From Phragmites australis (Eukaryota; Streptophyta; Magnoliopsida; Poales; Poaceae), in the NCBI RefSeq assembly GCF_958298935.1, contig NC_084934.1, positions 2,172,501-2,236,500 on the forward strand: DNA of 64,000 nucleotides, given 5' to 3'. The position numbers and the translations under genes were made by a program. Position 1 is the stretch's first letter; every line of letters starts with the position of its first letter. The notes beneath the pieces were generated by a model that saw nothing but the letters and a program-made list of their open reading frames with translations, searched no databases and was not told the origin of the DNA. Positions 1-11,837 of the stretch are shown here, piece by piece.

Positions 1-1397
1 GCACTCAACACTTGCCTTCTCGGTTCTGTTGGGCTGGAAGAAAGAGGGTAGAGGCCACCTTCACACTTGCCGCGAAAAAGGATTTTCTTCGTTGCCTGAT
101 CCTCAATCAAGAAAAATTTGGGGTGAAATCCAAGGAAAGCTTTATTGTTAGTAGCAAGGTGATGAATAGAAACAAGAATTTTAGCAGCTTTAGGAACATG
201 AAGAACATTGTTTAGATGAAGATTACGATTAGGAGTACGAACAATAGCATGTCCAATATGATCAATATTCATACATGCACCACTTGTCATTTTTATCTGA
301 TCCTTGCCTACATATCTGTCATGAACAACAAGCTTATCTAGTTCGCTAGTGATGTGATATGTGGCATCTGAGTCTGTGTACCAGTTTGTATCAACTCCAT
401 AAGAATTTGTCACCACACCTGCACTTCTTTCTTCAAAGGCATAGTCTTGATCAAAACGATGCCAACAATTTGCAGCAGTATGACTGCCCTTGTGATATAT
501 TTGGCATCTAGGGCATCAGGTATTGTTGCCTTCGTTGTTGTTGTAGTTGGACCGGCCACCATTATTGGAGTAGTTGTTTCTGTTTCGGCCAGGACTGCGC
601 CCACGTCCTCCTCGGCCACGGCTGTTGAAGCCACCACGGCCACCATGGGATGCAGCATTGACCGAAGACTGAGAGCTTCCCTGGAGAAGGTCCATTCGAG
701 TTTCAAAACTTAATAAGTACGCGTACAATTCACTTACAGTGATTGGTTCAACTCGCGCGATGATGGCAAAAACGACTGGATTTAATTTGATGTCAAGCCT
801 GATGAGGATGTACGAAACCATCTCTTCGTCATCCAACGGGTGCCATCTCATCTCCTAGCGCCTTCATCTTCCCGTCATACTCAGCAATAGACAGATTGCC
901 TTTTTGAGTTGTCGCCAACGTTGTGTGGGTATTGACTGACCACGCACGAGTTTGAGAAGCGAACATATCTTTGATTGCTCGCCATGCTTGAGTTGCGATC
1001 TTCATGTCACTACTTGCGTAAGAATCTCTCTGGACAGAGAGGATAACAAGTAGCTAAGCACCTGCTGATCCAGGGCTATCCATCATGCGTACGCAAGATT
1101 ATGTGCCTTGACTGTCTTCTCTCCTTGCTGGACGTCGACTTCTTTAGAGGGCGTGACTTCAGATCCATCGAGCAAGCCCTCTAGCTGCACACCACGCACA
1201 GCTGGGAGCTCTTGAGCTTTCCATTGGGCATGGTTATTCTTGGTGAGTTTCTCTGTAACTGGATGAGTGAGTAGAGAGGGCGCGGTCAGCCTAGAGAGGG
1301 AGGATGACGAGGATTCATCGGTCACCATAGATGCGTCGAGTAGAGGAGGTGGCTCTATATACCATGAAAGAATTGGTGAAGTGTTTGTTACCTCCAT
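1..1397 (-). pseudogene. Ty1/Copia retrotransposon gag-protease remnant
   Basis: Reading down the minus strand from 1397, the sequence matches the layout of a Copia polyprotein. It has an N-terminal gag start with a LTKNNHAQWKAQ-type motif, a UBN2-type gag stretch (about 1080-740), a Gly/Arg/Asn-rich tract (about 640-525), a zinc-knuckle region (about 515-470), then the protease region (WYTDS...HIT, about 390-340) and pre-integrase residues to the window edge. Most of it lies in one frame, but there are stops (at 1083 and TGA at 516-518) and frame changes around 850-1060, so it is dead. The knuckle reads CQIY where CQIC is usual, and the protease motif reads DSD instead of DSG. Integrase and reverse transcriptase would lie beyond base 1 and are not seen. 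Family assignment is firm; the LTRs were not found. Confidence 0.85.
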
Positions 1398-2535
1398 AGA
1401 GGCTGCTATTACGTGTTGATATAGATCGGGAAATCACAGCAAGAATACAAGTGTATCAGGTTCGGTTACGTTCAAAAGATATGCCTTCTATATCTCTAGC
1501 CTTTACAGATATAACTTATATCCTATGCGGCTCGAACCTCCGCGGCCTCCCAGGGCCTCTCCCTCACTGTAGTTTCTTGTTCCTGATAGGTGGGCCTCGG
1601 CACTGCAGCAGCACTTCGGCAGGTGGTCCTGATCTCGGTCCTGGCACCAGCTTCCGTCCCGCGAGAGCCCAAAGCACTCCAGCACATTCCTCCGCGAACT
1701 CCAGTCGTCGGGCCAAAAATCCCCACCACCCCCTTCTTCCACTTCCGCATGCCATTGCCTCTCGCCTCCTCCTCCTCTCGCGTGGCTGCTGCCCGAGCCC
1801 ACCCAACCACCTCCGTAACCGAACCACCACCGCCCAGATCCACTTCCCCTCCGCCACATGCCGCTGCCTTTCCTGTCTCGTAGCCGCCTCCTCCGCCACG
1901 GGCCCAAGCCGTCGTAGATGCCCCCCCCCCACCCTCGCCGGCCACCACAAGCTCCAGCGCCTTCCTTTCCGAACTCCAGTCGCTGAGCCAAAAAAACACA
2001 CCTCCTCCTTCTTCCACTCCCGCACGCTATCGCCTCTGTGGCCACGGACGCCATTGACTCACGCCTTCGCCTCCTCTCGGGTCGCTGCTGCCCGAATCCA
2101 CATTGCCACAACCAGATCTGAGCCACCACCGCCTGACGAGGCATGGGCCCGTCGATGGGAAAACACGCAGCTCCTTTGTGTTGCCGAGGTTGAACAGGGA
2201 GAAGAGGCATGAAACTTAGATCCCCAAATCCTTCCTTCTCCTCTCCCAAATCTAGGCCCTCTGCGTTGCCGCCCTGGAGCCGTACGCCATCACCACCGTC
2301 ATCACCGGCAACCTCCGCCTCCTCTCACGTCGCCGTCACTCATGGAAGACAAGCCAGAGATCCACGCGAGCAAGATGGATCTTGGTAGCAGCATCCTAGA
2401 TCCATGCATGGAGGCGTCGCATGAGGTGCACTGCTTCTCTCCCCTCCGTGGCGAGCCCCCGTTTCTTGCGATTTCATCTAGGCTTTGATTGTTCTTTCCC
2501 CCCTTTAGCTTGGTTGGTGCTCTTGGTTCCTGTGC
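1398..2535. other. GC-rich region with overlapping open frames, no gene recognised
   Basis: Both strands are open over 1450-2250, giving proline/serine/arginine-rich or glycine/arginine-rich conceptual proteins. This is expected from high GC and C-runs, and no conserved domain is visible. Two stretches (about 1670-1760 and 1960-2050) are similar to each other, suggesting an internal duplication. It may be 5' untranslated or promoter-like DNA of the RCC1-type gene remnant that follows, but nothing proves this. Confidence 0.4.
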
Positions 2536-2750
2536 AGGGGTTCGAGGGAGGACAGGCAGCTATGCATAGGCGGGAACGAGCAGAAAGACTAGGCCGTCAT
2601 CGACAGTCACGACTCCCTTGCCATCTACGAGGATGAACGCATGCGTTTTCCTTGCGACCACTACCTCCTGTTCGTGTGATAGACTTGCTCCTCTGTGAGC
2701 GAACCTCTGTTCTGACCCCGGTTGTTGCTTGGGTTTCTGGCCTTGTGCAG

Positions 2751-5222
2751 CTCTTCACATGGGGGTGGAACCAGCACGGCACGCTCGGGCACCCGCCAGA
2801 AACCAAGACAGAGAGCTCCCTGATGAAAGGACAACGATGTTGCCTAGAGGGGGGGTGAATAGGCGTATCTTGAAAAATTTTACAAACTAAATGCAGTGGA
2901 TTAGCAATATGCGGACAGTCCGTAGATTTTTCCGGAGTCTCCGCAAAAGTGCGGACACTCCGCAGAAATCTGCGGATAATTCGGAGATTTCAGGAAAAAC
3001 TCAAGAGATGCCTATGCAATACAACATGGATGAAATCCATGAATTACCCAGCACTGGTGGATGTATTCCAACCTATTTCACCAAGTACCTACAGCTCAAA
3101 GTTCACAAGAAAGTAGATCGAACAATATGCATAAATATTGAGCAAGAACTCAAAAGCAAAGAAATAAGAGAAGAGACACGCAATTTGTTTCTCGAAGTTT
3201 GGACACCTCCTCTAGAGGTTCCTACATCTCCGTTGAGGGGCTCGGAGACACTTGAGCCGGGTCTCTCACAACCCTTTTCCTCTCCAAGCTCGGTCACACT
3301 TGAGCTTGACTTCCACTCTTGATTTCTTCCCTTGTGGAGGCAAAATTAAAGCCTTCACAAACTTCTCGCGGCACACCACAACCTTAGGTGCTCTCTGGTG
3401 ACACCTAGCCGCCTAGGGGATTGAATCCCCAAGAGCAACAAACACTCCGCAAACATATTGATGATGAATTCGAGTGCTCAAGATGGGAGTTATGCTTACT
3501 TGCTCTCAATCTTCTAATCTCTCAACCCAACTCACTTTTCTTCTCAAATCTCACTAGAATAGAGTGGGGAGAGCACAAATAGCTTTGGCTTTGAGGTATT
3601 TTCGTGGAGGCACTAGGAGCTCTCAAAGGAGGGGGTATAAAGTCGTTAGACCTGAAACTTGCAGACTATTCGCAAAAATGCGAACTATCTACAAAAAAGT
3701 GTGGACACTCCATAGGTTAACAAAACAGCCTAGGTTACGAAGAGAGAACGCCACAACTTTTGATCCCGAAGTCCGATTTCGATGATTTTGGACTCTACAG
3801 AAAGTTTATTCAGAGGATATACATCCCAACCGAATTCATGATCTCAAACATATTGGATCAAACTAGGAACACTCCAAAATCTAATTTGAACACTTCCACA
3901 CTTTCCGCACAGGACTTCTAAAAGTAATTCTTACTTTGGGTTTAGTTAGAAACTCTTGAGCACTGAGACACAACAATTTGCTCTATGTTGCATTCCTCTT
4001 AATAGTGTAACATATCTATACTCAAATTCAAAAATAAAACTCGTTTGAACCAATTTAAGCCTTTGAATACCTTCGAGTACCGCTTCTTTATTTCAAACTT
4101 TGAGGGCTGCCAACTTTCATATAATGTTCACTTCATCTCTTCTTGATTCTTCATATGATTGATGCGAATCATTCATAGCTTCACATAGCCTCACACGCTC
4201 CATTGGCGCAAAGTCTTCACTCGCTCTTCACCACCGACTTGGTCCGTCGGCGCCAAGCTATTTGCTTGCCCTTCACCACCGGATGGTCCATCGAAGCCGA
4301 GTCTTGCTTTCCCTTCACCGTCTTGCCAAAGAAAACCATTTTGTATCCGACATCTTCGATAAATTCAATTTATCATATATGGAGTCCAATTTTGTTCTTC
4401 ACTTTTGGCATATATGATTTCAATTCAACTTATAATTTCTTATGGATTCTAAGCCTAACTCACTCTCAAACACAAAGCATATGGGTTAGTCCATAAAACT
4501 CAATTAAAAATTTCATACCTTTAGTCACTTAGTCTACACAAGTGACTTATTAGCCTTCACGCATATTGTCAATCTTCATATGGAACCTAACTCACTCATT
4601 CTCAAGCACATAGCACATGAGTTAGTTTATAAAACTCTATCAACAATGTCATACCTTTAGTTACTCGATTTTCACAAGTAACTTAGTATTTATATTTATT
4701 GTCAATCTCCTTAAGCTCCCCTTCATCTCATGAGTATCACTAAGTGCTTAATGACTTTGATGCAATTCTTTGAACTCATGACAATTCTCAACGAATCCAT
4801 ACTTTATCATTTATGCATCTCCTGTGGAATAACCTAATAACAATTCTCAACATAATTGTTAGTTCATATGTATTATTATTAACTTACTCGAGCATCACTT
4901 AGAGCTTATTCATCTTGATGCATATCTCTCCTCCATTTATCACCTATGAAACAACTTACTATCAAACTCAACACTATTGTTAGTCTATAGGTATTGTCAT
5001 TAATTACCAAAATTACATATAGAGACTAGATGCACTTTCACCCGAGGCTCGTCAATGCCCTCGCCGATGTCAAGTTTGTCTAGGTGTGCCTCGGTTCTAC
5101 CTTGAATGCGAGATTTGGGTCAGTGCAGCACTACTGACGGAACAAGCTGTGCCTATGGGTTTCCAGATGGCGATTGACGGATGGAGCTTGTAGGTTAGCT
5201 GCTTGGATCTCTTTTAACCTTC
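2751..5222 (+). pseudogene. RCC1-repeat (UVR8-like) gene fragment split by an insertion
   Basis: After a good splice acceptor (ttgtgcag, 2743-2750) the frame reads LFTWGWNQHGTLGHPPETK, a typical RCC1/beta-propeller blade (aromatic-WGxNxxGxLGHP). The blade ends abruptly at 2823. The frame resumes at 5041 with PRLVNALADVKFV, the type of sequence that follows the blade in plant RCC1-family proteins related to UVR8. Removing the 2.2-kb insertion and one copy of its 5-bp target duplication restores one frame across the join. Beyond about 5082 there are stops (TAG at 5083), and a possible donor lies near 5190. Only about one blade remains of a family that normally has seven, so this is a fragment, perhaps a captured exon or the remnant of a real gene. 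Function is lost. RCC1 assignment is confident; the UVR8-like subtype is from memory. Confidence 0.7.
2824..5040 (+). mobile_element. 2.2-kb non-coding retroelement-like insertion (possible solo LTR)
   Basis: The element starts TGAAAG and ends CTTTCA, so it has TG...CA ends inside a 6-bp inverted repeat. It is flanked by near-identical 5-mers, cctga (2819-2823) and cccga (5041-5045). It holds no recognisable reading frame. Its 5' part has the 'gcctagagggggggtgaatagg' type of sequence that I recall from dispersed grass repeats, followed by short tandem 'gcggacactccg' motifs (2910-2985). Near its 3' end it has diverged direct repeats (about 4440-4690 and 4780-5000) with 'aacctaactcactctcaa' and 'acaattctcaac' motifs. 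Its size and ends suit a solo LTR or a non-autonomous LTR element. Strand is assumed from the neighbouring gene. Confidence 0.6.
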
Positions 5223-5830
5223 TTTTTTTTAGGTAGGATATATCTTTGTTAAACAAAGCTCGACCCCTGAACTTGAACAGGTTCATATTGTTCTTATCAC
5301 TAAGGTTATTGTATATGTGCCCATTCGTATGTCTATTTTCATGCTTCGGAGTAAAGAATTTGTTCATATATTGTAATAGATATACGTAACTCAAGAAGCT
5401 TGATGGCATTTTGCACCACTGATAATTGGTGGACCACTGGCAAACCAATATGTTACAGGTTGCGCTAAATAATTTCTTGCATTCTTGCTATCTAACCATG
5501 TGGACCGAGTGTGATGAACTTCTTTGAATTCCTGTCAACCAATATTTCATTGAATTTCGGACAAGCAATAATGCTCAGCTTCAGTGTCTTACTTTTATTG
5601 TCGGAAGACTGTACTGTGGTCATTGCATATATATGCTAAGGGAGAAATAATGGTGACTGAACTTCTTTTTATTACCCGCCTTCAGCTTTCAAGGTGATTT
5701 TTTTGGGAGCCTGCTTTATTCCTATGTTACCATTTACAATTTACTCTGTACTGTTGCGCTGGTGTATTTTTTTTCCCCATGTGACAAGTGCTCCATTTTC
5801 TACTCTTATTCAGTTTTTAACCATGAGCAG

Positions 5831-6145
5831 GAGGAGCCTCCGAAGACGGAGATGATGGCCAGGAGAACAAACTATTCAACAAGACTGATACTACCGCAAA
5901 GAAAGAGAAAACATACAAGATGTTTGCAGGAATGACCTATGGTCGCCACTCAGACATATTAATCTACGTTTATGCCGGGAACATTCCGGCAGCAGAGAAA
6001 AAGAAGATGGTAAGGCCATGCTAATTTCATTAATACAACTACCAAAGCTACAGATTAGCTTTATATGCATTCTAACATGTCTTCATAACCACAGTCCTTC
6101 TTAAGAAAGTTTATCGATCCCAATCTAATGGAAGATCTCAGTCAA
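5831..6145 (+). pseudogene. Two unidentified exon-like segments with conserved splice sites
   Basis: After an acceptor at 5829-5830, the frame beginning GASEDGDDGQENK stays open to 6009 and ends ...GNIPAAEKKKM at a GTAAGG donor. After a CACAG acceptor (6091-6094), a 51-nt segment encodes SFLRKFIDPNLMEDLSQ and ends at a GTACGC donor. The codon pattern and splice signals suggest genuine or once-genuine exons. A third possible piece lies at about 6262-6340 (DSDLSNPTIHMNRAS). I do not recognise the protein. No start codon or full frame can be assembled, so it is a fragment or part of a mosaic of captured gene pieces with the RCC1 segment just upstream. It could also be later exons of the same ancestral gene. 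Confidence 0.4.
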
Positions 6146-9100
6146 GTACGCATAAGCAGGTTACAACAGTAGGCCAAAAACCCGCATCAACAATATATTT
6201 TGCCATGTCCACTAATGGCAGGGCAATCCTAACATCAGAATAGGCTCTTTTTGTGGACGAGTCCGATTCCGATCTATCCAATCCAACCATCCACATGAAT
6301 CGTGCCTCGATGGGAATCCAAAGGAGCTCTTCATTGCAGGTACTTCTTATCGTCGTCCTCCTCCTCATATATCAAATTGTATTTGTTTTAGGATTATAGT
6401 ATACTTTGCTGATGCAAGGTGGTGGGCACGCATCTCACATATATTTGAGTCTCTTTCAAGTTTTAAATATTGTGCATTGGTCAAATATTGTACTCTTGTT
6501 TTAATGATATGATAGGATGTTTTCTTCCAGCTGATATATTTCTTGGTGAGGTGCAAGTATTCGGTTTGTTTGTTTTTTATGTTGTTTGTTAAATCAGATG
6601 CACATCTATATACATCAAGATATATTTCTCACTCTCTGCTTCTCCCTCTCTCTCAGCCTGTGGGCGCAGCGAAGCACGCCTCTCTCCGATCAAACCGCTG
6701 TCCCACCCCCACTATTTGCTGACCATTGAATCAAAATCTGATGGCTCGCCTCTTTCTTCTTCCTCTTGCCGCAGCTGCTTTCTCTCGACCGTAGCCTCGC
6801 CCCTGCCGCCGACCAGTCCTACCGCCGCTCTGCTTCGGGGGGGGGGGGGGTAAGGTATCGTGGAGCACCACGCCGGGCAATACTTTACCCAGGCTAGGTA
6901 GCCTCCTTGCTACCGTCTCCCCGCCCTCGACCACCGCTGTCGTCATCCTCACCCCCACCCCGACCCTCCCCACAGGCCATTCTCCACCACCCCAGCGGGC
7001 AGCGCCCTCACCCCTCATCGCCCTACCCACAAACTGCCTCCACCGCCGGGCCATCATTCCTCCCCTGGCCCTTCCTCTAAGGCCGCTGGACTCCGGTAAG
7101 CCACCAACCCCGAACCCTAATCCTAATCGCAACAATAACCTTGCCGGAGTCGGGAATGGAGCTCCTTGATGCGCCAATGTCGGGGACGAAACTCCTCAAC
7201 GTGAATTGCTGCATACATTGGTCAGCCTCAAATTCGGGTGAGCAAGGTCCCTGTTTTGCCTGGGAAAATTATAGCAATAGCGTAAAAGAAAGGTATTTTT
7301 TTTTCTCTTGGGCCTTGGCACAATGAGATATAGAAAAGGAGAACAATTCTACTTTAGCACAGCTACTGATGAGTTGGACCTTTGGAAGAAAAGCAAACTT
7401 TTGGACTTGACAATTTACTTTCTGATCCATCAAAGTGGAATTTAAATTTCCTTTCCATTGAGGAGTAATTTTTTCTTTCTTCTATAGGTGCCATGTAGCA
7501 GATTTATTGGTCCAAAAGAGCATCTTCCAATGGATTGCCATCTTTCAGTTGATAAAACAGAATCTTCATAGCTACAGATTGAACAGGTGACTTTAGTGAA
7601 TGATGAGGAGCTCGAGCTCAGTGAATTACAAACAGGTCCTAACCCATTATGATGTTCAGCTCATCTTTCTTAAACTGGGAGACATGGCTGCTCCCTTTGT
7701 AAAGGTTTGCAGTGCCATCTCATACCTCTATGTTCCCATGTTCTGTAGTTATTTACGCAAATATTAACACCTTTATCTTGCAGATTTACTTGCCAATTTC
7801 CTCCACAAAGTGTCAAATATGAAACAGTCATTCTCTGGGAAACTTTGGGTTCCTTTCATGACCTGAAATAATTCATTTCGTTTCGTGCACAATTTCCAGC
7901 TGTTCATCTAATTAATTCAGCTCTTACACCATAGTGGATGGTCCGGAGTAATTGTTGAATGGTCTGCCCAAAAAAAAAACAGAGAATATTTTTGACTCAT
8001 CTGGTTAGAAGCAAAATTGTTTAATTCCCACATGTTCTATATCAGTATATAATTAAGGCTAGATGGATTTATCGACATTGCCATGGTTATTTAGTGCAAA
8101 AAGAATAGCACTGCTTTACAAAGATCATGTATTTCTTAGTGCATGCCCGCTGCCCGAAAGAGGTATATGCAAATTCTACATTTATTTGCTCACCGTGTTA
8201 TTTACTGACAACTGTTTCAACCTGCTTTTCTTAGTGCCCGCTGCATGAAGGAGGTATATGTAAATACTACATTTATTTGCTCACAACGTTAACTGCTCAC
8301 AAAATGTTCCATGCTGCTACAAGCCGCTATAGAAGAGACGTGGTCAAATACATCGATGTGAGGTATATGTAATTTCAGCATGGGCGAGAAGCTGTAGGTT
8401 TTTTTTTTAATCTATTTGCCCCCTTCTTAAACATCGTTTGATTTATTCTGTTTTTCTGTTATGTTCTTCTCAGAGCAGTGCTAATTTATAGGATGATGTT
8501 GAAAGTTCTCTTCCAAAGCACGATCTTGCCCTGCTGAGTGCTGAATCAACTCCAGCTGAACATCAAGTGGGAGCCCAAATCCTCAGGTAACAGAGGCTTA
8601 CTGATCTTACGATCCATATTGCCATAAATTATGTTTGGTATGTGCCAAATGTTTACACTTTAATTGTCGAAACAGTAATAGTATCCTTTACAACAATCCA
8701 TATTGTAAGAAACCAAGTTTGGCACGTGCCAAATGCTATATATACTCTTTCCTTTGTATACATGTTCCTCTTATGCAATGAAACCAAACACTGTTTTCTT
8801 ATAGTATCTCCCCGATATAACCCACCATGCTCGCTTTGTTTCATCCATGTTCACCATGCATGCACCACGAAAAAAACATCGCTACATGGGAACGGGCGCG
8901 GTATAGCTTCAATCTGCTTAGTTTGATTCTATCTATGAACATGAACCGAAGCAAATGCAAACGGAGATACATGAGGAAGCTTATCTCTAACAGTTTTTAA
9001 TGGAGTCGTCTGCTATTGTTCATGCATGCTTCATTCGCGGTTAATTATATTCTCGATCGTGGTGTGTTGTGTGCATGCACTTGTTTCTACATGTAGTGTC

Positions 9101-9363
9101 CATTTTAAAATTTAGATGTCACTTTTTTGAATGTCTAGTTTGATGTCATGTACTATGTTCAAGACTCAAGACTCGGGGTTGAAGAACTTTGGCGGAGTAC
9201 AACTTGTTTCTACTTTCTACATACTGGTGACCAATTCATGTGTTAGTTTTTATAGTTAGTGGTGACTGGTAGTATCGCAGCTTAATCGATCGTCTTTGAT
9301 CTCTTTGATGGCCAGTGCCCCTCCAGAATTCACAAGCTACATGCATGTCGGTGTGTTTTTCTC
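6146..9363. other. Mixed region: GC-rich block and weak exon-like pieces, no gene assembled
   Basis: A GC-rich block at 6650-7180 includes a G-run of about 14 bases (6837-6850) and gives chance long frames on both strands. Short exon-like stretches follow: 7622-7705 (frame VLTHYDVQLIFLKLGDMAAP, ending at a gtttgc donor-like site), about 8318-8361 (TSRYRRDVVKYIDVR) and about 8493-8586 (DDVESSLPKHDLALL..., ending at a gtaaca donor). They look like eroded coding exons of an unidentified gene, but no complete model could be built. Between 8135 and 8300 a roughly 90-bp segment is present twice in diverged tandem form. The rest is AT-rich and featureless. Confidence 0.35.
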
Positions 9364-10853
9364 TGTTACTGTAGAAATTCTCATCAATATCGGTTTAAAA
9401 TTGTCATCAGCGACGGGTTTTAAACCGACATTGATTATTTGGCACTATAATCACTGACTATCAATACCGAGTATAGAACTAGCACTGAAAATCACTATCC
9501 GTGTCGATTGAAGTTACCAACTGGCACTGATAATTCCGATCTCGATACAACATTTTTTGGACTAAAAAAAGCTTAAAAAAAAATTCGCAACCATGGGCAC
9601 CCGACCAGAGGTCACCCACCCAATTGCGCCCAATATTCATAAGTCACGCGATATTTACTTGCATACGGCAACCAAGACTCGAACTCAAGATCTCATACCC
9701 TATGCGTGTGTGACCTCTCTAACCATCTCAGCTATCGTCTGTTCGTGAGTATATAGCACAATAAATCCTTTTGACATCTTCTGACCGAACGTTTGAATGG
9801 CTATTTGGACATCTAAATGATCTCAAATGAAAAAGTTGTCAACTACAAAGTTGTACATCTCGTCGAGTTCTACAACGTTCATATAAAGTTTGCCTCCATC
9901 TAACTTCGTATTTCAAGTTTGTGTCTAATCCGTGCAGTGTTCAGTAAAATAACCATAACTTACTAAGTCCGATTTCAATATTTGAAGTCTACTTTCGAAG
10001 CTAACGAGGAGGCGCATCTGAAAAAAATACATGCCTTTAGACCTGTATACTTCTTGACCCTCGAAAAAGGCTTAGAAGACTCTCGATAGGACCTCTAAAG
10101 TTTTTCGTCGAAATTGATCTTCTCTGATATGCTGAAAATTTCTTGAGACATAGTGCTTAATCTAAAAGTTAGTGTTGCACAGATGTTTCATTAATCCGAG
10201 TTACTAAACTCACAATAAAAATCTTTGAATTTGCACTTTTCATCTTTATGGTCAAATATGTGTTTTTTTCAAAGATTCCTGAAGTTCGTGATCCTGTGTA
10301 TGGTTGCTTCGACAGTTTTATTGATTTATTTATGTAGTTATATTGCTTAAAATAAAAAAGTGATCAACTATAAAGTTGTATATCTCGTCGAGAGCTACAA
10401 TTTACATTTAAAGTTTTTCACCATCCAACTTCGTGTGAAAAAGTTATGAATTTTTTAATATGAGCTGTCATCGACCATTGCTGCAATTTTATTATAATTA
10501 TTTAGGTACTTAAATGACCTCAAATTAAAAAGTTTTCAACTACAAAGTTGTAGATCTCATTGATAGCTATAATTTTCGTATAAAGTTTTTCCCATCTGAC
10601 TTCGTGTAAAAAAGTTACAAACTTTTTAAGATGAGTTGTGATAGTAGCAATCAAGTGACAGTTCGTGACTAGTATTAGTGCGGTTTGTGGCTGGAATCGG
10701 TACTGATATAGTCACTATCAGTACCGGTTCTTTGCTACTAAGTCATTATTCGTACGTGGGAGTTTAAAAACCAATATTAATACATTTTTAATACCGATTT
10801 CTATTGAGCTGATAATGATATAACGTTACGTATACGATGTTGTATAGTAGTAG
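9364..10853. mobile_element. Degenerate CACTA-type non-autonomous element
   Basis: The ends are imperfect inverted repeats resembling the cactactacagaa terminus of the clear CACTA element at 60848: about tgttactgtagaaat on the left and the complement of ctactactatacaac on the right. Subterminal DNA on both sides carries the repeated 'ggcactgataat / atcggtactgat' motifs of these elements. The interior is non-coding. It contains three diverged copies of a roughly 90-bp unit with an 'actacaaagttgta' core (about 9825-9910, 10358-10440, 10518-10612). No transposase is present. Exact ends and target duplication are uncertain because of decay. Confidence 0.6.
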
Positions 10854-11837
10854 CCTTTCCTCTGTATCCCAGCAGGACGTGTGACTCGGCCCTCGGCCTC
10901 TCGTTTCCCTTGGGCCGCTTAGGCCTAACAGAAGCCTGCAAGAGCTTGTTGAAAAGTTAATTGCTGGCTCTTTCTGATCGTTTAGGCCTAACAGAAAAAA
11001 TAAATAGAAGGTCTTGACTCTGAAGAAAACTAAGTCGCTACAAAAGATATCTGTTTTCTAAAAAAAAACTAAGTCGCTACAAACTTGCAGCTGCTAGATA
11101 TACAAAAGACAAGTTCGCAATTGAGCATGACTTCTGCATTGGTCTATTTGATTATGGTTAAGTGAAGCTGCTGGATGTCAAGGAGAGCACAGAAGACCGG
11201 CCAGTCACAGGGAGATCAAGGAATAATAATAATTCAGACCTACGTGCTACGGAAACGTGTAAAAACGGCGACTGAGCAGCCTCCTCCGATTCTCTCCCAC
11301 TCTCCTCAACCTAATGAGCAAGCATCGGGCAATATGAGATGACCAAACAAGAATACAAATCAAATATGAGGAACAAATCTTGATTGATTCTTCGTCACAC
11401 GCAGGCCCAATTGCAGCATAAGAATTTACGTAGAATTTACAGTAAATCGTTCAGTTCCTGTGTATAGAAAAGATTACTACGTTTGATACGGGGACCTAAA
11501 TATATGATTCAAACCGTTTATATTGTCAACTCTAGATGAATTCAGCAAGTTCTATACAGCCGATGAGCGCAACCCATATGGCCGGAATTATTCCAGAAAA
11601 ATGATCAATAACGGGTAGAATAAGAACAGCAAACGTGTCACAAATCGCATGATTTTATTGATCTATATATATATCAGAAGTCACAACATCATATCTGATA
11701 ATTTATTCGGTATATATATATATTTAATAAGCAGCACACAAGCCATGCATCAAGAATGCATCTGCATGCATGGGCGCACGTTGCTGCTGCACGCGTACCA
11801 TTCGATCAATTGGGAGTTTGGGAGACTAGCTCGGTAG
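10854..11837. other. Intergenic region downstream of PR-1
   Basis: No coding potential was seen. 'ggcctaacagaa' occurs twice (about 10921 and 10983) and a 17-bp 'aactaagtcgctacaaa' motif occurs twice (about 11028 and 11069). Short AT-repeat tracts lie at 11660-11690 and 11710-11730. The stretch next to 11838 should include the 3' untranslated region of the minus-strand PR-1 gene. Confidence 0.5.

Noticed and set aside
1503..2249. 248-codon minus-strand Gly/Arg-rich frame
   Set aside because: Overlaps an equally long plus-strand frame in C-rich DNA, with no domain or splice signals.
2500..9363. Whole region as one Helitron carrying captured exons
   Set aside because: No TC start or CTRR-with-hairpin end could be identified. 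Kept only as a suggestion in the findings.
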